Below, piece after piece: positions 32,477-40,132 of a stretch of DNA of 40,132 bases. The translations under genes were made by a program, and so were the position numbers. Numbering within the stretch: position 1 is the first letter of the stretch; each line of letters begins with the position of its first letter. Below the pieces are notes generated by a model that saw only the letters and a program-made list of their open reading frames with translations, had not been told where the DNA came from and searched no databases. The stretch covers positions 1,818,831 to 1,858,962 of the forward strand of contig NZ_LT962671.1 of assembly GCF_900199545.1 (NCBI RefSeq), written 5' to 3'. This DNA comes from Raoultibacter massiliensis. GTDB lineage: Bacteria; Actinomycetota; Coriobacteriia; Coriobacteriales; Eggerthellaceae.

Positions 32477-33520
32477 ATGGGCATTTTCATCGGATACGAA
32501 TCGGCTTTGGAGTTCTGGCGGTCGGAACATGCGGATGCAAGACCGTCGTTCTCGCGCGCCCTCCCCTCGCCGAAGCAAGCACCCGATCGCAAAGCCATCG
32601 GCCTTGCCGCCCTTCCCAGCTTCGGGATTTCGGGCAGCCCCATCCACCTCGTGGTAGCAAACGCAGCGGCAAGGAGCCAGTCGAAATTAGTGACCTGCCA
32701 TACCGCCAGCGCGCTGCCCCCCGACGGATCCTTCCTCCGAATCAGCAGCAACGTGCTCGTCAGCTCTCCCAACTTGCTATTCCTTCAGATGGCTCGCCGT
32801 CTTCCCCTCGCAGAGCTCGTTCTCCTGGGCTACGAGCTCTGCGGCAGCTACGCCCCAAGCGAAACGGAAGATCGGGGGTTTCGCACGCGGCCTCCGCTTA
32901 CAAGCGCACTTTCAATCCAGCGGTTCGTGGACAAGGCCGCGCCCCTCGCTGGCATCAAGGCGGCACGAAGGGCACTGCGCTTCGTGCAAGACAACTCCGC
33001 CTCGCCCATGGAATCGATTCAAGCCATGCTGCTTTGCCTCCCCCGTTCATTAGGGGGGCTCGGGGTGGGGCAAGCGGAGCTCAACGGAGCCATCGATCGC
33101 ACAGCAACAGGCAAGCCCTTCCCATGCGGCGCATTTTACCGCGGAGACATGGTATGGCGCTCCCATAACCTCATCGTCGAATACGATAGCGACCTATGTC
33201 ATTCGGGCTCCGAGCAGATCGCGCGGGATTCGAAGCGCAGGGCCGCCCTGCTCGCCGCCGGCTACACCGTCGTAACGGTAACGAAAGCTCAAGTGCTCGA
33301 CGCACGAGAACTGGAAAAGGTTGCAAACCTGCTGATCAGAAAAATGGGCGGTAAAGTTCGCCGCCAACCGTACAACGCCCTCTCGAGACGATACGAATTG
33401 CGCAAGGCCCTCTTCGCATCTTTTTTGGCAGCGAGCTCACGAAACCCCGATTCGCCAACGAGCTTCGCGCAATCCGCAAATGCGCCGCCACACGAAAAGC
33501 AATCACGCCCTAACCCATAA
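32477..33520 (+). CDS. AbiEi-like/DUF559 nuclease-like protein
   Basis: The 347-residue protein has two parts. Residues about 50-125 (IHLVVANAAARSQSKLVTCHT, VLVSSPNLLFLQMARRLPLAELVLLGYELCGS) resemble the central part of AbiEi-type proteins seen in many actinobacteria. Residues about 215-285 resemble the Vsr/DUF559 PD-(D/E)XK fold: D224 in GDMVW, then LIVEYDSDLCHSG with E235 and D237, then D251, and GYTVVTVTKAQV as a late strand. This is the pattern of orphan DUF559 proteins of unknown role, possibly defence or repair. No clear antitoxin partner flanks it. The tail after about 315 is low complexity. The ribosome binding site is weak. Confidence 0.7.
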   Translation: MGIFIGYESALEFWRSEHADARPSFSRALPSPKQAPDRKAIGLAALPSFGISGSPIHLVVANAAARSQSKLVTCHTASALPPDGSFLRISSNVLVSSPNLLFLQMARRLPLAELVLLGYELCGSYAPSETEDRGFRTRPPLTSALSIQRFVDKAAPLAGIKAARRALRFVQDNSASPMESIQAMLLCLPRSLGGLGVGQAELNGAIDRTATGKPFPCGAFYRGDMVWRSHNLIVEYDSDLCHSGSEQIARDSKRRAALLAAGYTVVTVTKAQVLDARELEKVANLLIRKMGGKVRRQPYNALSRRYELRKALFASFLAASSRNPDSPTSFAQSANAPPHEKQSRPNP

Positions 33521-33654
33521 CCGCATACGGGGCCATCGTCCTGCACTTCTTCGACAAGATCCGACTCGACGGAAAGACGGCAGAGCCTTGAATCGCAAAT
33601 CATGCGCCGCCAACTGCGCTGAGCTTTCAAAGTCCCCCTCGTGCAGAAAAGCAG
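33521..33654. other. Non-coding start of the long gap before the NYN gene
   Basis: The gap 33521-34131 holds no gene I can support. This first part shows no recognisable signal. The rest holds an inverted-repeat element (33655-33820) and a degenerate tandem repeat (33974-34082). Confidence 0.5.
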
Positions 33655-33820
33655 GACCCGGGTGCAGATTATTTCGGTTTTGTACGCCGATTACCGCGCC
33701 ATCGTGAGCAAAACTGTAATGACCTACTTTCCCATCAGGGCAAACGATCCCTCGCCGACGAGAAGGAAAGCGCATCTTCAGATTTTGGCACACAAAACCG
33801 AAATAATCTGCACCCAGGTC
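33655..33820. repeat. Second inverted-repeat element, 29-bp arms with one mismatch
   Basis: Bases 33655-33683 and 33792-33820 are inverted repeats matching at 28 of 29 positions (core TGCAGATTATTTCGGTTTTG), with a 108-base spacer that encodes nothing obvious. The arm length and layout match the element at 15-153, although the sequences differ. The spacer is less G/C-rich than its surroundings. A non-autonomous mobile element or a structured RNA is possible. Confidence 0.7.
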
Positions 33821-33973
33821 GCCCTTCTTTTCACGAGAGCAGTCAACCCGAACCCCACAAGTCGCTCGACCCCTGCGGCAAATGAAACTAGACGCGCAAG
33901 CAAAAGCGTTCGGGCAAGGGGGAGGCCGCCTCGACCTGCGTTACAGCGGACGAGAGCTCGGAGCAGCGGGCGG

Positions 33974-34082
33974 GCGAGGTCCTGGAGCGTCGGGCGAAGG
34001 CGGAGGACGAGCGAGGGCTTGGGGCCGCGGGCGGAGACGGGGGCCAGCGAGGGTTTGGAACCGCTGGCGGAGGCACCATCTA
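33974..34082. repeat. Degenerate 36-37-bp tandem repeat, about three units
   Basis: Units start near 33974, 34011 and 34047, each opening with GCGAGG and containing a GGCGGAG-like block after about 20 bases. Units 2 and 3 are closest (GCGAGGGCTTGG and GCGAGGGTTTGG). One strand is very purine-rich. Frames through it give Arg/Gly-rich peptides that look non-coding. Confidence 0.5.
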
Positions 34083-34131
34083 AGGCCGCACGCGAAGCGC
34101 CGGCCGAAGCCGCTCGGCGGCGCGGCTCGCG

Positions 34132-34674
34132 TTAGCGGCTCGCGGAATCCCTCAGGGCTTCGAGCTTGGCACGCACGGAGGGGTCAATGCGATCGGCGAT
34201 CGTGTTCTTCCTGGACACGCGCGGGGTCGCATCGAGTTCGTTTTCAACAAGCAGGTTGCCCATCTCCCAGCTGAAGTCGTTCGCGCTCATCCGATCGACT
34301 CCCCCGCCGAACACCGTATCCTGAATCGTCGCATCGCTTGTGACCACGAGCGCCTCGACGCCGCGCTCGCGAGCATCGTGCGCAAGCTTTTCGATCACCT
34401 TGTCGGCCGATTGGCCCGAAGGCGAAAACATGATGCGCACGCCGCCGATCGACTCGGCCTCGCCCGTTGAGAACTTGTTCTTTGCACCGTCGAACACGAT
34501 GACGGCTCCCCACTCGTGTCCCGCATAGCTCACCACGTCGTTGATGAGCGTCTCGCGGGCGCGGTTGAACGCATCGTCGGTGTAGTCGGGGCCGGCTATC
34601 CGCTTGTAGCGGCTGCCCGAGCGGAGTACGTTGTACCCGTCGATGATGAGGATTTTCCTACGCTTCTTTGCCAT
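34132..34674 (-). CDS. NYN-domain ribonuclease, YacP/Rae1 type
   Basis: The 180-residue protein begins MAKKRRKILIIDGYNVLRSG, the NYN/PIN-like opening with the metal-binding Asp in IDGYN. It continues with ARETLINDVVSYAGHEWGAVIVFDGA, then ALVVTSDATIQDTVFGGGVDRMSA, the later acidic site of the fold. In Bacillus subtilis the YacP homologue, Rae1, is a ribosome-associated mRNA endonuclease encoded next to rlmB (yacO). The same order is seen here, with 7 bases between rlmB and this gene. The ATG at 34672-34674 is chosen for the canonical N-terminus; a longer frame overlaps rlmB. It ends about 30 residues longer than the core, with a basic tail. Confidence 0.88.
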   Translation of the reverse strand: MAKKRRKILIIDGYNVLRSGSRYKRIAGPDYTDDAFNRARETLINDVVSYAGHEWGAVIVFDGAKNKFSTGEAESIGGVRIMFSPSGQSADKVIEKLAHDARERGVEALVVTSDATIQDTVFGGGVDRMSANDFSWEMGNLLVENELDATPRVSRKNTIADRIDPSVRAKLEALRDSASR

Positions 34675-34681
34675 GATCGAA

Positions 34682-35431
34682 CTACGCGCGGTTCTGACGC
34701 ATCCACTCGTACATGCACGCGGTCGCAGCTTGCGCAACATTGAGGGATCCGACGTTGCCCGCCTGCGGCAGCTTCGTCAGGAAATCACACGTCTCCTGGG
34801 TGAGCCGCGCGAGGCCTTCGCCCTCGTTGCCCATCACAAGCGCAATCTTGCCTTTGAGATTGGAATCCCATACGACTTCCTTAGCATGCTCGCTTGCGCC
34901 GGCAACCCAATAGCCTTCCTTTTTGAGGCGCTCCATCACCTGAGCGATATTCGCGACTTGGCTCACGTTTATATGGCTGATGGCGCCCGCCGAGCTCTTG
35001 TAAGTTGCGGCGGTCACATGCGCGCTTCGCTTGTTGGGGATGACGATGCCGCTTGCACCCACCACCTCGGCCGATCGGGCGATGGCGCCCAGATTCCCCG
35101 CGTCGGTGATGTGGTCGAGCAGTATCACGAGTGCGGCGCCTCCGTGGTCGGCGGCATGCGCATCGGCCGCATCGAGAATGGTCTGCACGTTGCAGTACTC
35201 GAAGGGCTTCGTCTCGGCCATGACGCCCTGATGGCTGCCGCGCTCCGACTTGTCGTCGAGATCGCGGCGACGCACTGTTTTCACGGGAACGTCAACCTTC
35301 TTGGCTTTGCGCAGGATATCCTCCACGAGCCCGTCGCGAGTGAGGTTGTCGGCTATGAGAACCCGCTTGATGGGCACGTGCGTACGAAGCGCTTCGATAA
35401 CCGGACGCTTGCCTTCGATGTAATCTGCCAT
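34682..35431 (-). CDS. rlmB: 23S rRNA (guanosine-2'-O)-methyltransferase RlmB (TrmH/SpoU family)
   Basis: This SPOUT methyltransferase probably modifies the 23S rRNA G2251 equivalent. The 249-residue protein has the N-terminal substrate-binding domain (MADYIEGKRPVIEALR) and the three SPOUT motifs: LDHITDAGNLGAIARSAE, LVMGNEGEGLARL and LPQAGNVGSLNVAQAATACM. The ATG at 35429-35431 gives the standard N-terminus. An upstream in-frame ATG would add MGSFKRNFRERAIPT, and neither start has a strong ribosome binding site. The downstream NYN nuclease gene is only 7 bases away. Confidence 0.95.
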   Translation of the reverse strand: MADYIEGKRPVIEALRTHVPIKRVLIADNLTRDGLVEDILRKAKKVDVPVKTVRRRDLDDKSERGSHQGVMAETKPFEYCNVQTILDAADAHAADHGGAALVILLDHITDAGNLGAIARSAEVVGASGIVIPNKRSAHVTAATYKSSAGAISHINVSQVANIAQVMERLKKEGYWVAGASEHAKEVVWDSNLKGKIALVMGNEGEGLARLTQETCDFLTKLPQAGNVGSLNVAQAATACMYEWMRQNRA

Positions 35432-35557
35432 GGTCGGTATTGCTCTTTCTCGGAAGTTTCGTTTGAATGAACCCATGGTACCAGAGACGAATTCCTCCCG
35501 GCAGATCGCCTCAAACCAGCAGAAAACGAGCAAGAGCGCCCGGCGGCCCGCCCGAAC

Positions 35558-37294
35558 CTACTCGAAAAAGCAGATCCGATCCTTCCCCTCCCGTTTGGCG
35601 CGATACAGCGCGCGGTCGCCTGCGTCAAACAGCCGCTCGTAGGTTTCGCCATGCTCGCCGACCAAGGCCACCCCGACGCTCAAGGTGACGGCATGCGGCA
35701 AAGCGGATGCGCTCTCGACAGCGCCGACGAGACTCGATGCCGCCTCGCGCGCCTCTTCGCGATTCGAATGAGACAGAAAAGCCAGGAACTCGTCGCCTCC
35801 GACGCGAGCGGAAAATCCGCCAAGGCGCGAAAACGTTTCATGAATCGTCTTGGCAACATAGACGAGAAGATCGTCTCCCACAAGATGGCCCACCGTATCG
35901 TTGACCGCCTTGAAATCGTCGACGTCGATGACGAACAGCGCTCCTTTGCCCTCAGCGAGACAGCTCGGAAGCGATTGCTCCACCAAATCGACGGCCGAAA
36001 CGTGGTTGTAGAGTTTCGTCAGCGGATCGCGTCGCGCCTGGTCTTCGAGCCTCGTGATGCGATCATGTTCATCGGTCACATCCTTCCAGCTGCCGATGGC
36101 TCGCACGGGTTTTCCCGCCTGATCGAAAATCATCGTCGCATGGAGGCGAACCCAACGCCATCCTTCGTAGTGATCGGGAAACGCATGGCGCAGCTCCACC
36201 GTCACCGACCCCTCGCTTTGCAGGGCTTCGTAAAGCCGCTTGACATCATCGCGATAGATGAGGTTTCCCGATTCGATTTCCTGGCGGTAGCCCGGGTAAC
36301 GTCGCTCGCGCAGAGGCTCATCATCCAGAGCGCTAGACGGACGCTGATACTCGATGAGCGTATCCTGCTCGATATCGTATTCGAACATGACGTCGGTCAC
36401 GCTGCGCATTGCGACGCGATACCGTTCCTGCTCGAGCCGAAGGTCTTCTTCGGCCTGCTTGCGCGACGTGATATCCATGAGCACGCTGCTGATTTTCCTC
36501 GATCCGTCGGCCAGCTGCACCTTGTGGCCCGCATCGAGCACCCAAGCCAACGTTCCGTCTTTACGGCGAACACGGTACTCGGTTTCATAGGAGGGCCCGT
36601 CCGCAAAGCATCGAGCGACGTCGTCTAGGGCGGATGCTAAATCGGGGGGATACACGGCCCCCACCGCCGTTCCGCCGCACATTTCCAGGAATTCCTCGAC
36701 CGTATAGCCGAGAATGCGGGCAAGCCCCTCGTTCACGTAGGCGAAGGTGTAGAATTCGTCATCCTCGCTCACCTTGAGGCCACCGTTGATGTTCTCGGTG
36801 ATGAGGTCGATCGTTTCGGTTTTTTCCCGAAGGAGCTGTTGCAGGTAGTCGTAGTTATGGGATCCCGCCTCGAAGGGAAAATACGATTCGCTTTTCATAG
36901 CCTGATAGGGATTCGAAACATGCACGTGGCATATTCTGAGCGATCCACCTGCATCAACGAGCTCGTAGCTGCACCGTTGGTGTTCCTCGAGCACCATCCC
37001 GGAACTCGGATCGGTGCGCACGCGGTAGCGCCCCATAACCGTGCAGGAACGCTCCTTCACGTTGATAAGCGAGTATTCCTCTTCGAACACCTCGCAAGAA
37101 GGAGCAAGGGGCGCACGCTCCGACATATATGATACGGCTTCTTCCGCCCGAGTGAAATACTCGACCTCCCCCGCACCGATCCAGCAGAAATCATCGGTAA
37201 AGCGCTCGGTCACCTTCTCGATGCCCGCACCTGCGTAGAACCGCCGAACCGTGTCGGAAACGAATTCGATGGCATTATCGAAAAGCGGGTTCAC
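35558..37294 (-). CDS. Diguanylate cyclase with SnoaL-like, two PAS and GGDEF domains
   Basis: The 578-residue protein starts with a SnoaL/NTF2-like domain (about 1-135: FVSDTVRRFYAGAGIEKV, ending CHVHVSNPYQAMK), probably a small-molecule sensor. PAS domains follow at about 160-275 (EFYTFAYVNEGLARILGYTVEEF) and 285-400 (YRVAMRSVTDVMFEYDIEQD, with a PAC-like GWRWVRLHATMIFDQAGKP). The GGDEF domain (about 405-578) has an intact VGGDEF at 499-503, RDPLTKLYNH and FVIDVDDFKAVNDTVGH. No RxxD inhibitory site stands before GGDEF. The start is GTG at 37292-37294, with AAGGAG 7 bases upstream. No membrane segment is seen. It is the second predicted cyclic di-GMP synthase in the window. Confidence 0.91.
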   Translation of the reverse strand: MNPLFDNAIEFVSDTVRRFYAGAGIEKVTERFTDDFCWIGAGEVEYFTRAEEAVSYMSERAPLAPSCEVFEEEYSLINVKERSCTVMGRYRVRTDPSSGMVLEEHQRCSYELVDAGGSLRICHVHVSNPYQAMKSESYFPFEAGSHNYDYLQQLLREKTETIDLITENINGGLKVSEDDEFYTFAYVNEGLARILGYTVEEFLEMCGGTAVGAVYPPDLASALDDVARCFADGPSYETEYRVRRKDGTLAWVLDAGHKVQLADGSRKISSVLMDITSRKQAEEDLRLEQERYRVAMRSVTDVMFEYDIEQDTLIEYQRPSSALDDEPLRERRYPGYRQEIESGNLIYRDDVKRLYEALQSEGSVTVELRHAFPDHYEGWRWVRLHATMIFDQAGKPVRAIGSWKDVTDEHDRITRLEDQARRDPLTKLYNHVSAVDLVEQSLPSCLAEGKGALFVIDVDDFKAVNDTVGHLVGDDLLVYVAKTIHETFSRLGGFSARVGGDEFLAFLSHSNREEAREAASSLVGAVESASALPHAVTLSVGVALVGEHGETYERLFDAGDRALYRAKREGKDRICFFE

Positions 37295-37352
37295 CCGTAT
37301 ACTCCTTGAGCCTGTGCCGATACGTAATCCGATGTGCGTTTGCGCGGGAAGA

Positions 37353-37427
37353 TGCATTCGACCCCGCGCCTGCTGTGGTAAAAATAACCGTTTTGCTAAT
37401 CGTTACGAGTATACCGCTTCGAATGCA
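37353..37427. promoter_or_regulatory. Inverted 9-mers flanking the promoter area of the SnoaL-PAS-GGDEF gene
   Basis: TGCATTCGA at 37353-37361 and TCGAATGCA at 37419-37427 are exact inverted copies 57 bases apart. On the minus strand, TATTTT and TATACT boxes lie between them. This could be a pair of sites for one dimeric regulator that loops the promoter; this is inference. Confidence 0.35.
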
Positions 37428-37430
37428 CGA

Positions 37431-38753
37431 TTATCGTGAGAAAGAAAGCTTCTGGGGATCGATGCTCTGCATCCACGCAATGTAGGTATCGGGATAGTGG
37501 GCAGAAAGGGCCGTCGTCGGATCGAGCCCCGCAACCGTCTGGATCGCGCTCGCGATGCCGACGGGGCTCATGAGGGCTTCGAGCGAGGGTATGGCTTGGG
37601 CCACCTGAGCCCCGAATTCATCGAGCCGTTCAAGGTCTTCGGTGCCGCACGGGTTCTCGAAACCCGTGTTGCCGAGAAACGCCGCCTGCATGGCGCCATA
37701 CGACGAGGAGAAGCCCTCGTCGGCGGGGTCGGGAAGCGCAACCGTTGTTCCGTAGTGACCGAATCCCCAGGAAAACGATGGGAGAGCAGGCACCACATCG
37801 GAGGGGTTCACGATGTTGAAGATGTTTCCGTACGCCGAGTTCGCACGTCCCTCCGCTTGCGTCGAACTCGGCGAAGCGAACGTGTACGTGAAAACCGAAT
37901 CCGCAGAAGCGAGCGAAGCGTCGGTTTCGCTCCTGTCGTCGAGCTCGGCGGCGAGCAGATTCGCAATCGCGCCGCCCCGGCTATGCCCCGCAACGAGAAT
38001 CTTCGTATGAGCGGGATCGGCTCCGATTTCATCGACATACGATTCAAGCGAATTCATGACCTCGCTTTCGGCCATCTTGAAGCCCCAGTGATCCGATCCC
38101 GCGCCCGCATCTCCAACTAGCTTGAAATTGCTGAGCCATTCGATTCCATAGCTTCCGCGAATGCCGACGAAAACGAGTGTTTGATCGGGCTGGACACCCT
38201 CGCCTGGGAGCGTTTTCGAGGCGAAGGCGTAGGCGGCGACGTCATGGGAACCCGCAAAAAACGCACCAACCTGATCGAGCGGATGGCTTCTCAGCGCATA
38301 CGATTCGGTGCGCACGTTTTCGAACCCGAGCGCTCCAAGCGTTTTCTCGGCATAGGGAACCGCACCGTCTATGCTGCCGTAAAACTGCGATTCCGAATTG
38401 CACACCGCGCTCAGGATCGCGCAGGCCGTGGCAAGGCCGTGGTTGTATTCGTGCGAGCTGTTTGCAAACCAGGCATCGTCGAATGTGAGCGCCGTCGAGG
38501 TAAGCCCCGATTTGTTCTGGGCATCGTTTGCGGCAACCACTTCGCTGCAGTACGAGGCGAGCACCGTAGCCCTACCCCCCGCCTGCATCTGCTGTGCAGA
38601 TTCCTCTTCGTATGCGTTCGCCTGGGGCACGGGCAAAAAACCGACGAGCGCCGCATTGTAGCGCATCTGCACGGAGAAGAGGGAGACGAGCGCAAGGCAC
38701 AAGCAGGCAGTCGCCACGATGCGCGCAACCGCTCGCACACGTTCAATCGCCAC
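37431..38753 (-). CDS. Secreted class 3 lipase-like alpha/beta hydrolase
   Basis: The 440-residue protein has an N-terminal signal sequence (VARIVATACLCLALVSLFSV, with a later AxA-type site QANA before YEEES). The hydrolase shows the nucleophile elbow GHSRGG (S258) after a hydrophobic strand KILVAG, VFVGIRGSYGIEWLSNF before it, and likely triad partners D319 in IVNPSDVVP and H333 in WGFGHYG. This is the lipase class 3 pattern; the substrate (lipid, ester or other) cannot be told. The start is GTG at 38751-38753, with GGGAAAGGG about 10 bases upstream. It lies alone, without an obvious partner gene. Confidence 0.85.
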   Translation of the reverse strand: MAIERVRAVARIVATACLCLALVSLFSVQMRYNAALVGFLPVPQANAYEEESAQQMQAGGRATVLASYCSEVVAANDAQNKSGLTSTALTFDDAWFANSSHEYNHGLATACAILSAVCNSESQFYGSIDGAVPYAEKTLGALGFENVRTESYALRSHPLDQVGAFFAGSHDVAAYAFASKTLPGEGVQPDQTLVFVGIRGSYGIEWLSNFKLVGDAGAGSDHWGFKMAESEVMNSLESYVDEIGADPAHTKILVAGHSRGGAIANLLAAELDDRSETDASLASADSVFTYTFASPSSTQAEGRANSAYGNIFNIVNPSDVVPALPSFSWGFGHYGTTVALPDPADEGFSSSYGAMQAAFLGNTGFENPCGTEDLERLDEFGAQVAQAIPSLEALMSPVGIASAIQTVAGLDPTTALSAHYPDTYIAWMQSIDPQKLSFSR

Positions 38754-38880
38754 TGGCCCACGCCCTTTCCCGTCGAATGGAGCACCGCCCTTCCGAACGT
38801 GCCCGCGTATTTCGGCATCCGAGGACAGGCGCTCTTTGCGTGCCTCTCATCCTTGGCTTTCGAGGCGAGCCCCGCACGGA

Positions 38881-38920
38881 ACCCCCTCTGCCGAATTCGG
38901 CTTCCGTCAGTATAGGGGGT
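38881..38920 (-). terminator. Possible terminator or hairpin downstream of the TorD gene
   Basis: ACCCCCT at 38881-38887 pairs with AGGGGGT at 38914-38920, and the loop contains the 12-bp palindrome GCCGAATTCGGC (38890-38901). There is no strong U-tract. On the minus strand a TATTAT at about 38958-38963 may be the -10 box of the lipase gene, without a clear -35 box. Confidence 0.35.
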
Positions 38921-38998
38921 CGGCCCACCCGTCCCCCACGCAGCATTCGAACTGGGATAATATCTTCACTAATGTAAGGCTGGTGTAAGGTTCGGGGT

Positions 38999-39676
38999 TT
39001 AGGAGGAAACCGAGGAATCTCCGAGCACCTCAGCCAGAAGCTCGCCCGCGGCGCGGTAGAACGACTCGCGGGACTCCTCCGCGACGCGTTCGGCGAAGCG
39101 GGGCATCCAGGCGAGCGCATGCTCTTCGAGGAAGCGGGCGCGAGCGCCGGCCCAGCCGTCCTCGGGGACACGTACACCCTCGGGCGCCTCGGCGAGCCCC
39201 GTCTCGAGCATGCACAGGTACTGCAGGAACTCGAGTTCGGTGTCGGCGCGGTCCAAAGGCTCGTTGGTGCCCTCGGGGCGCCCCACCCCGCACGACTTCA
39301 TGAAACGCTCGACCTCCATCGAGTGGGGATTCACGAACAGAAGCGCCTGCACCCCGTCGTCGGCGGCGCGCCACACGCCCTCGTAGGGGCTCACGGCCGG
39401 CTCGGGCGCGCCTACGAACAGGCGGGTCGCCTCGGCTCGCAGCGCATGAAGCAGCTCGTCAGCGTCGCGCCCCTCGTATCCGACGAGCCCTTCGCCCCAC
39501 CCTTCGGGCAGCCCGAGCGCGAGGGCCTCCACCACTTCGCGGGCGGCGTCGGCCCACTCACCCGAAGCCACGGCCTCGGCAAGCTCGGGTCCCGGGTAGC
39601 GGAAGGTGAACGCGAGCAGCTCGTAAGCCGTCGCCTGGGTCTGCCAATCAATCGGGTTCGACTCGGTTTCAGTCAT
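38999..39676 (-). CDS. TorD/DmsD-type chaperone for a molybdoenzyme
   Basis: TorD-family chaperones bind the Tat signal of molybdopterin oxidoreductases and guide cofactor insertion. The 225-residue, all-helical protein has the family pattern: AYELLAFTFRYPGPELAEAV at the start, TRLFVGAPEPAVSPYEGVW near the middle, and ADTELEFLQYLCMLE, the usual E-x-x-D-H-like segment (here with no His). AGGAGGAACC precedes the ATG. It overlaps the DUF4405 gene by 8 bases, so the two are coupled. The molybdoenzyme itself probably lies beyond the right edge of the window. Confidence 0.87.
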   Translation of the reverse strand: MTETESNPIDWQTQATAYELLAFTFRYPGPELAEAVASGEWADAAREVVEALALGLPEGWGEGLVGYEGRDADELLHALRAEATRLFVGAPEPAVSPYEGVWRAADDGVQALLFVNPHSMEVERFMKSCGVGRPEGTNEPLDRADTELEFLQYLCMLETGLAEAPEGVRVPEDGWAGARARFLEEHALAWMPRFAERVAEESRESFYRAAGELLAEVLGDSSVSS

Positions 39677-40132
39677 CGGTTCCTCCTGTATCGCCGCGCC
39701 TACCGTGCGCGGCTTCGTTTTGCTTCTTAACGAAATTGTACAGCCATTTCCAATGAACGACCACGTGAACGAGAAGCAACGCCAAAAGTGCTTTAGCCGA
39801 GATCGCGTGCAGGGGGTCCCAGAAGTAGTAGCCGTCGGCGTAGAGGCCGAGCGCGGGCAGCACCGCGCCCGATATCAGCAGCCCCGACACGGTCACGACC
39901 ATGAAGGCGGCCAGGACGAGCGCGTCGAGCGCGAGGTTCGCGACGCGCGCGGGCGCGGGAGAGCTGAGAGCCGTGCGCACGGTGTCGGCGACCCAGCCGG
40001 CGTGCTGGACGGCGTGGACGAAGAACACAACGAACACGCCTATCCCGAGCCACTCGTGCACGGCGACGCCCGTCAGCGCGGGGGTCGCGGCCGCGAGGTA
40101 GACGGCCAGGGCGACGGCGTCGACGGCGAAGA
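39669..40132 (-). CDS. DUF4405 cytochrome b-like membrane protein, cut by the window edge
   Basis: The frame runs to the last base, so the true start lies beyond the window (GTG at 40061 is internal). The visible 154 residues have three to four membrane helices and the DUF4405 pattern: HEWLGIGVFVVFFVHAVQH, FMVVTVSGLLISGAV and LHAISAKALLALLLVHVVVHWKW. Several His residues lie in the helices (HEW, HAVQH, LHAI, VHVVVHW), as expected for haem ligation. It may pass electrons from the quinone pool to the molybdoenzyme served by the TorD-like chaperone. The downstream overlap with that gene supports a common complex. Confidence 0.8.
   Translation of the reverse strand, partial: FAVDAVALAVYLAAATPALTGVAVHEWLGIGVFVVFFVHAVQHAGWVADTVRTALSSPAPARVANLALDALVLAAFMVVTVSGLLISGAVLPALGLYADGYYFWDPLHAISAKALLALLLVHVVVHWKWLYNFVKKQNEAAHGRRGDTGGTDD

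Noticed and set aside
33882..34274. A possible plus-strand gene in the long gap
   Set aside because: The product is low-complexity Arg/Gly from the degenerate tandem repeat, lacks a ribosome binding site and runs into the NYN gene on the other strand.

Overview
The window is 40 kb of GC-rich chromosome from a Gram-positive actinobacterium, most likely a member of the Coriobacteriia (Eggerthellaceae or a relative). This is inferred from an actinobacterial-type RpoB/RpoC, a secreted protein with three CWB2 cell-wall-binding repeats, an AbiEi-like/DUF559 protein, TorD and DUF4405 genes typical of respiratory molybdoenzyme clusters, and SnoaL/PAS/GGDEF sensors. No rRNA gene or other taxonomic marker settles it. 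No tRNA, CRISPR array, insertion sequence or prophage was seen.

Layout. 1-330: a small inverted-repeat element and the terminator of the purine operon. 329-7511 (minus): an operon read as class B sortase, purF, purM, purN, an XdhC-like gene and purH, with tight junctions and a terminator-like hairpin in its leader. 7678-13478: a 38-residue membrane protein gene and a polyphosphate locus, with a double-domain PPK2 (minus) divergent from ppx and ppk1 (plus). 13690-14964: a four- to five-helix membrane protein behind a promoter covered by three copies of one palindrome, followed by a TetR regulator. 15091-24943 (minus): rpoB-rpoC, a terminator, then hisE-glmM. 25000-30523: the rpoB promoter, a divergent PAS-GGDEF gene and a large secreted CWB2 protein whose reading frame is broken at a run of eight C. 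30577-33520: a membrane-tethered XRE regulator with a DUF4097 protein, and a DUF559 nuclease-like protein. 33521-34131: non-coding, with a second inverted-repeat element and a degenerate 36-bp tandem repeat. 34132-38753 (minus): a YacP/Rae1-type NYN nuclease with rlmB, a SnoaL-PAS-PAS-GGDEF protein and a secreted class 3 lipase. 38999-40132 (minus): a TorD-type chaperone and a truncated DUF4405 cytochrome-like membrane protein.

How the genes fit together. PurF, PurM, PurN and PurH cover steps 1, 3, 5, 9 and 10 of IMP synthesis; the other pur genes lie elsewhere. PPK1, PPX and PPK2 make, degrade and use polyphosphate. RpoB and RpoC form the catalytic core of RNA polymerase. Two diguanylate cyclases, a sortase, a CWB2 protein and a secreted lipase give the region a strong signalling and cell-surface flavour.

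The two most notable observations follow. (1) The C-terminal extension of RpoC, about 220 residues, contains a domain that aligns closely with the C-terminal domain of the RNA polymerase alpha subunit, including the residues alpha uses to bind UP-element DNA. (2) The CWB2 gene has its signal peptide and mature protein in different frames, joined at a C8 tract, which suggests phase variation, a mutation or a sequencing error.
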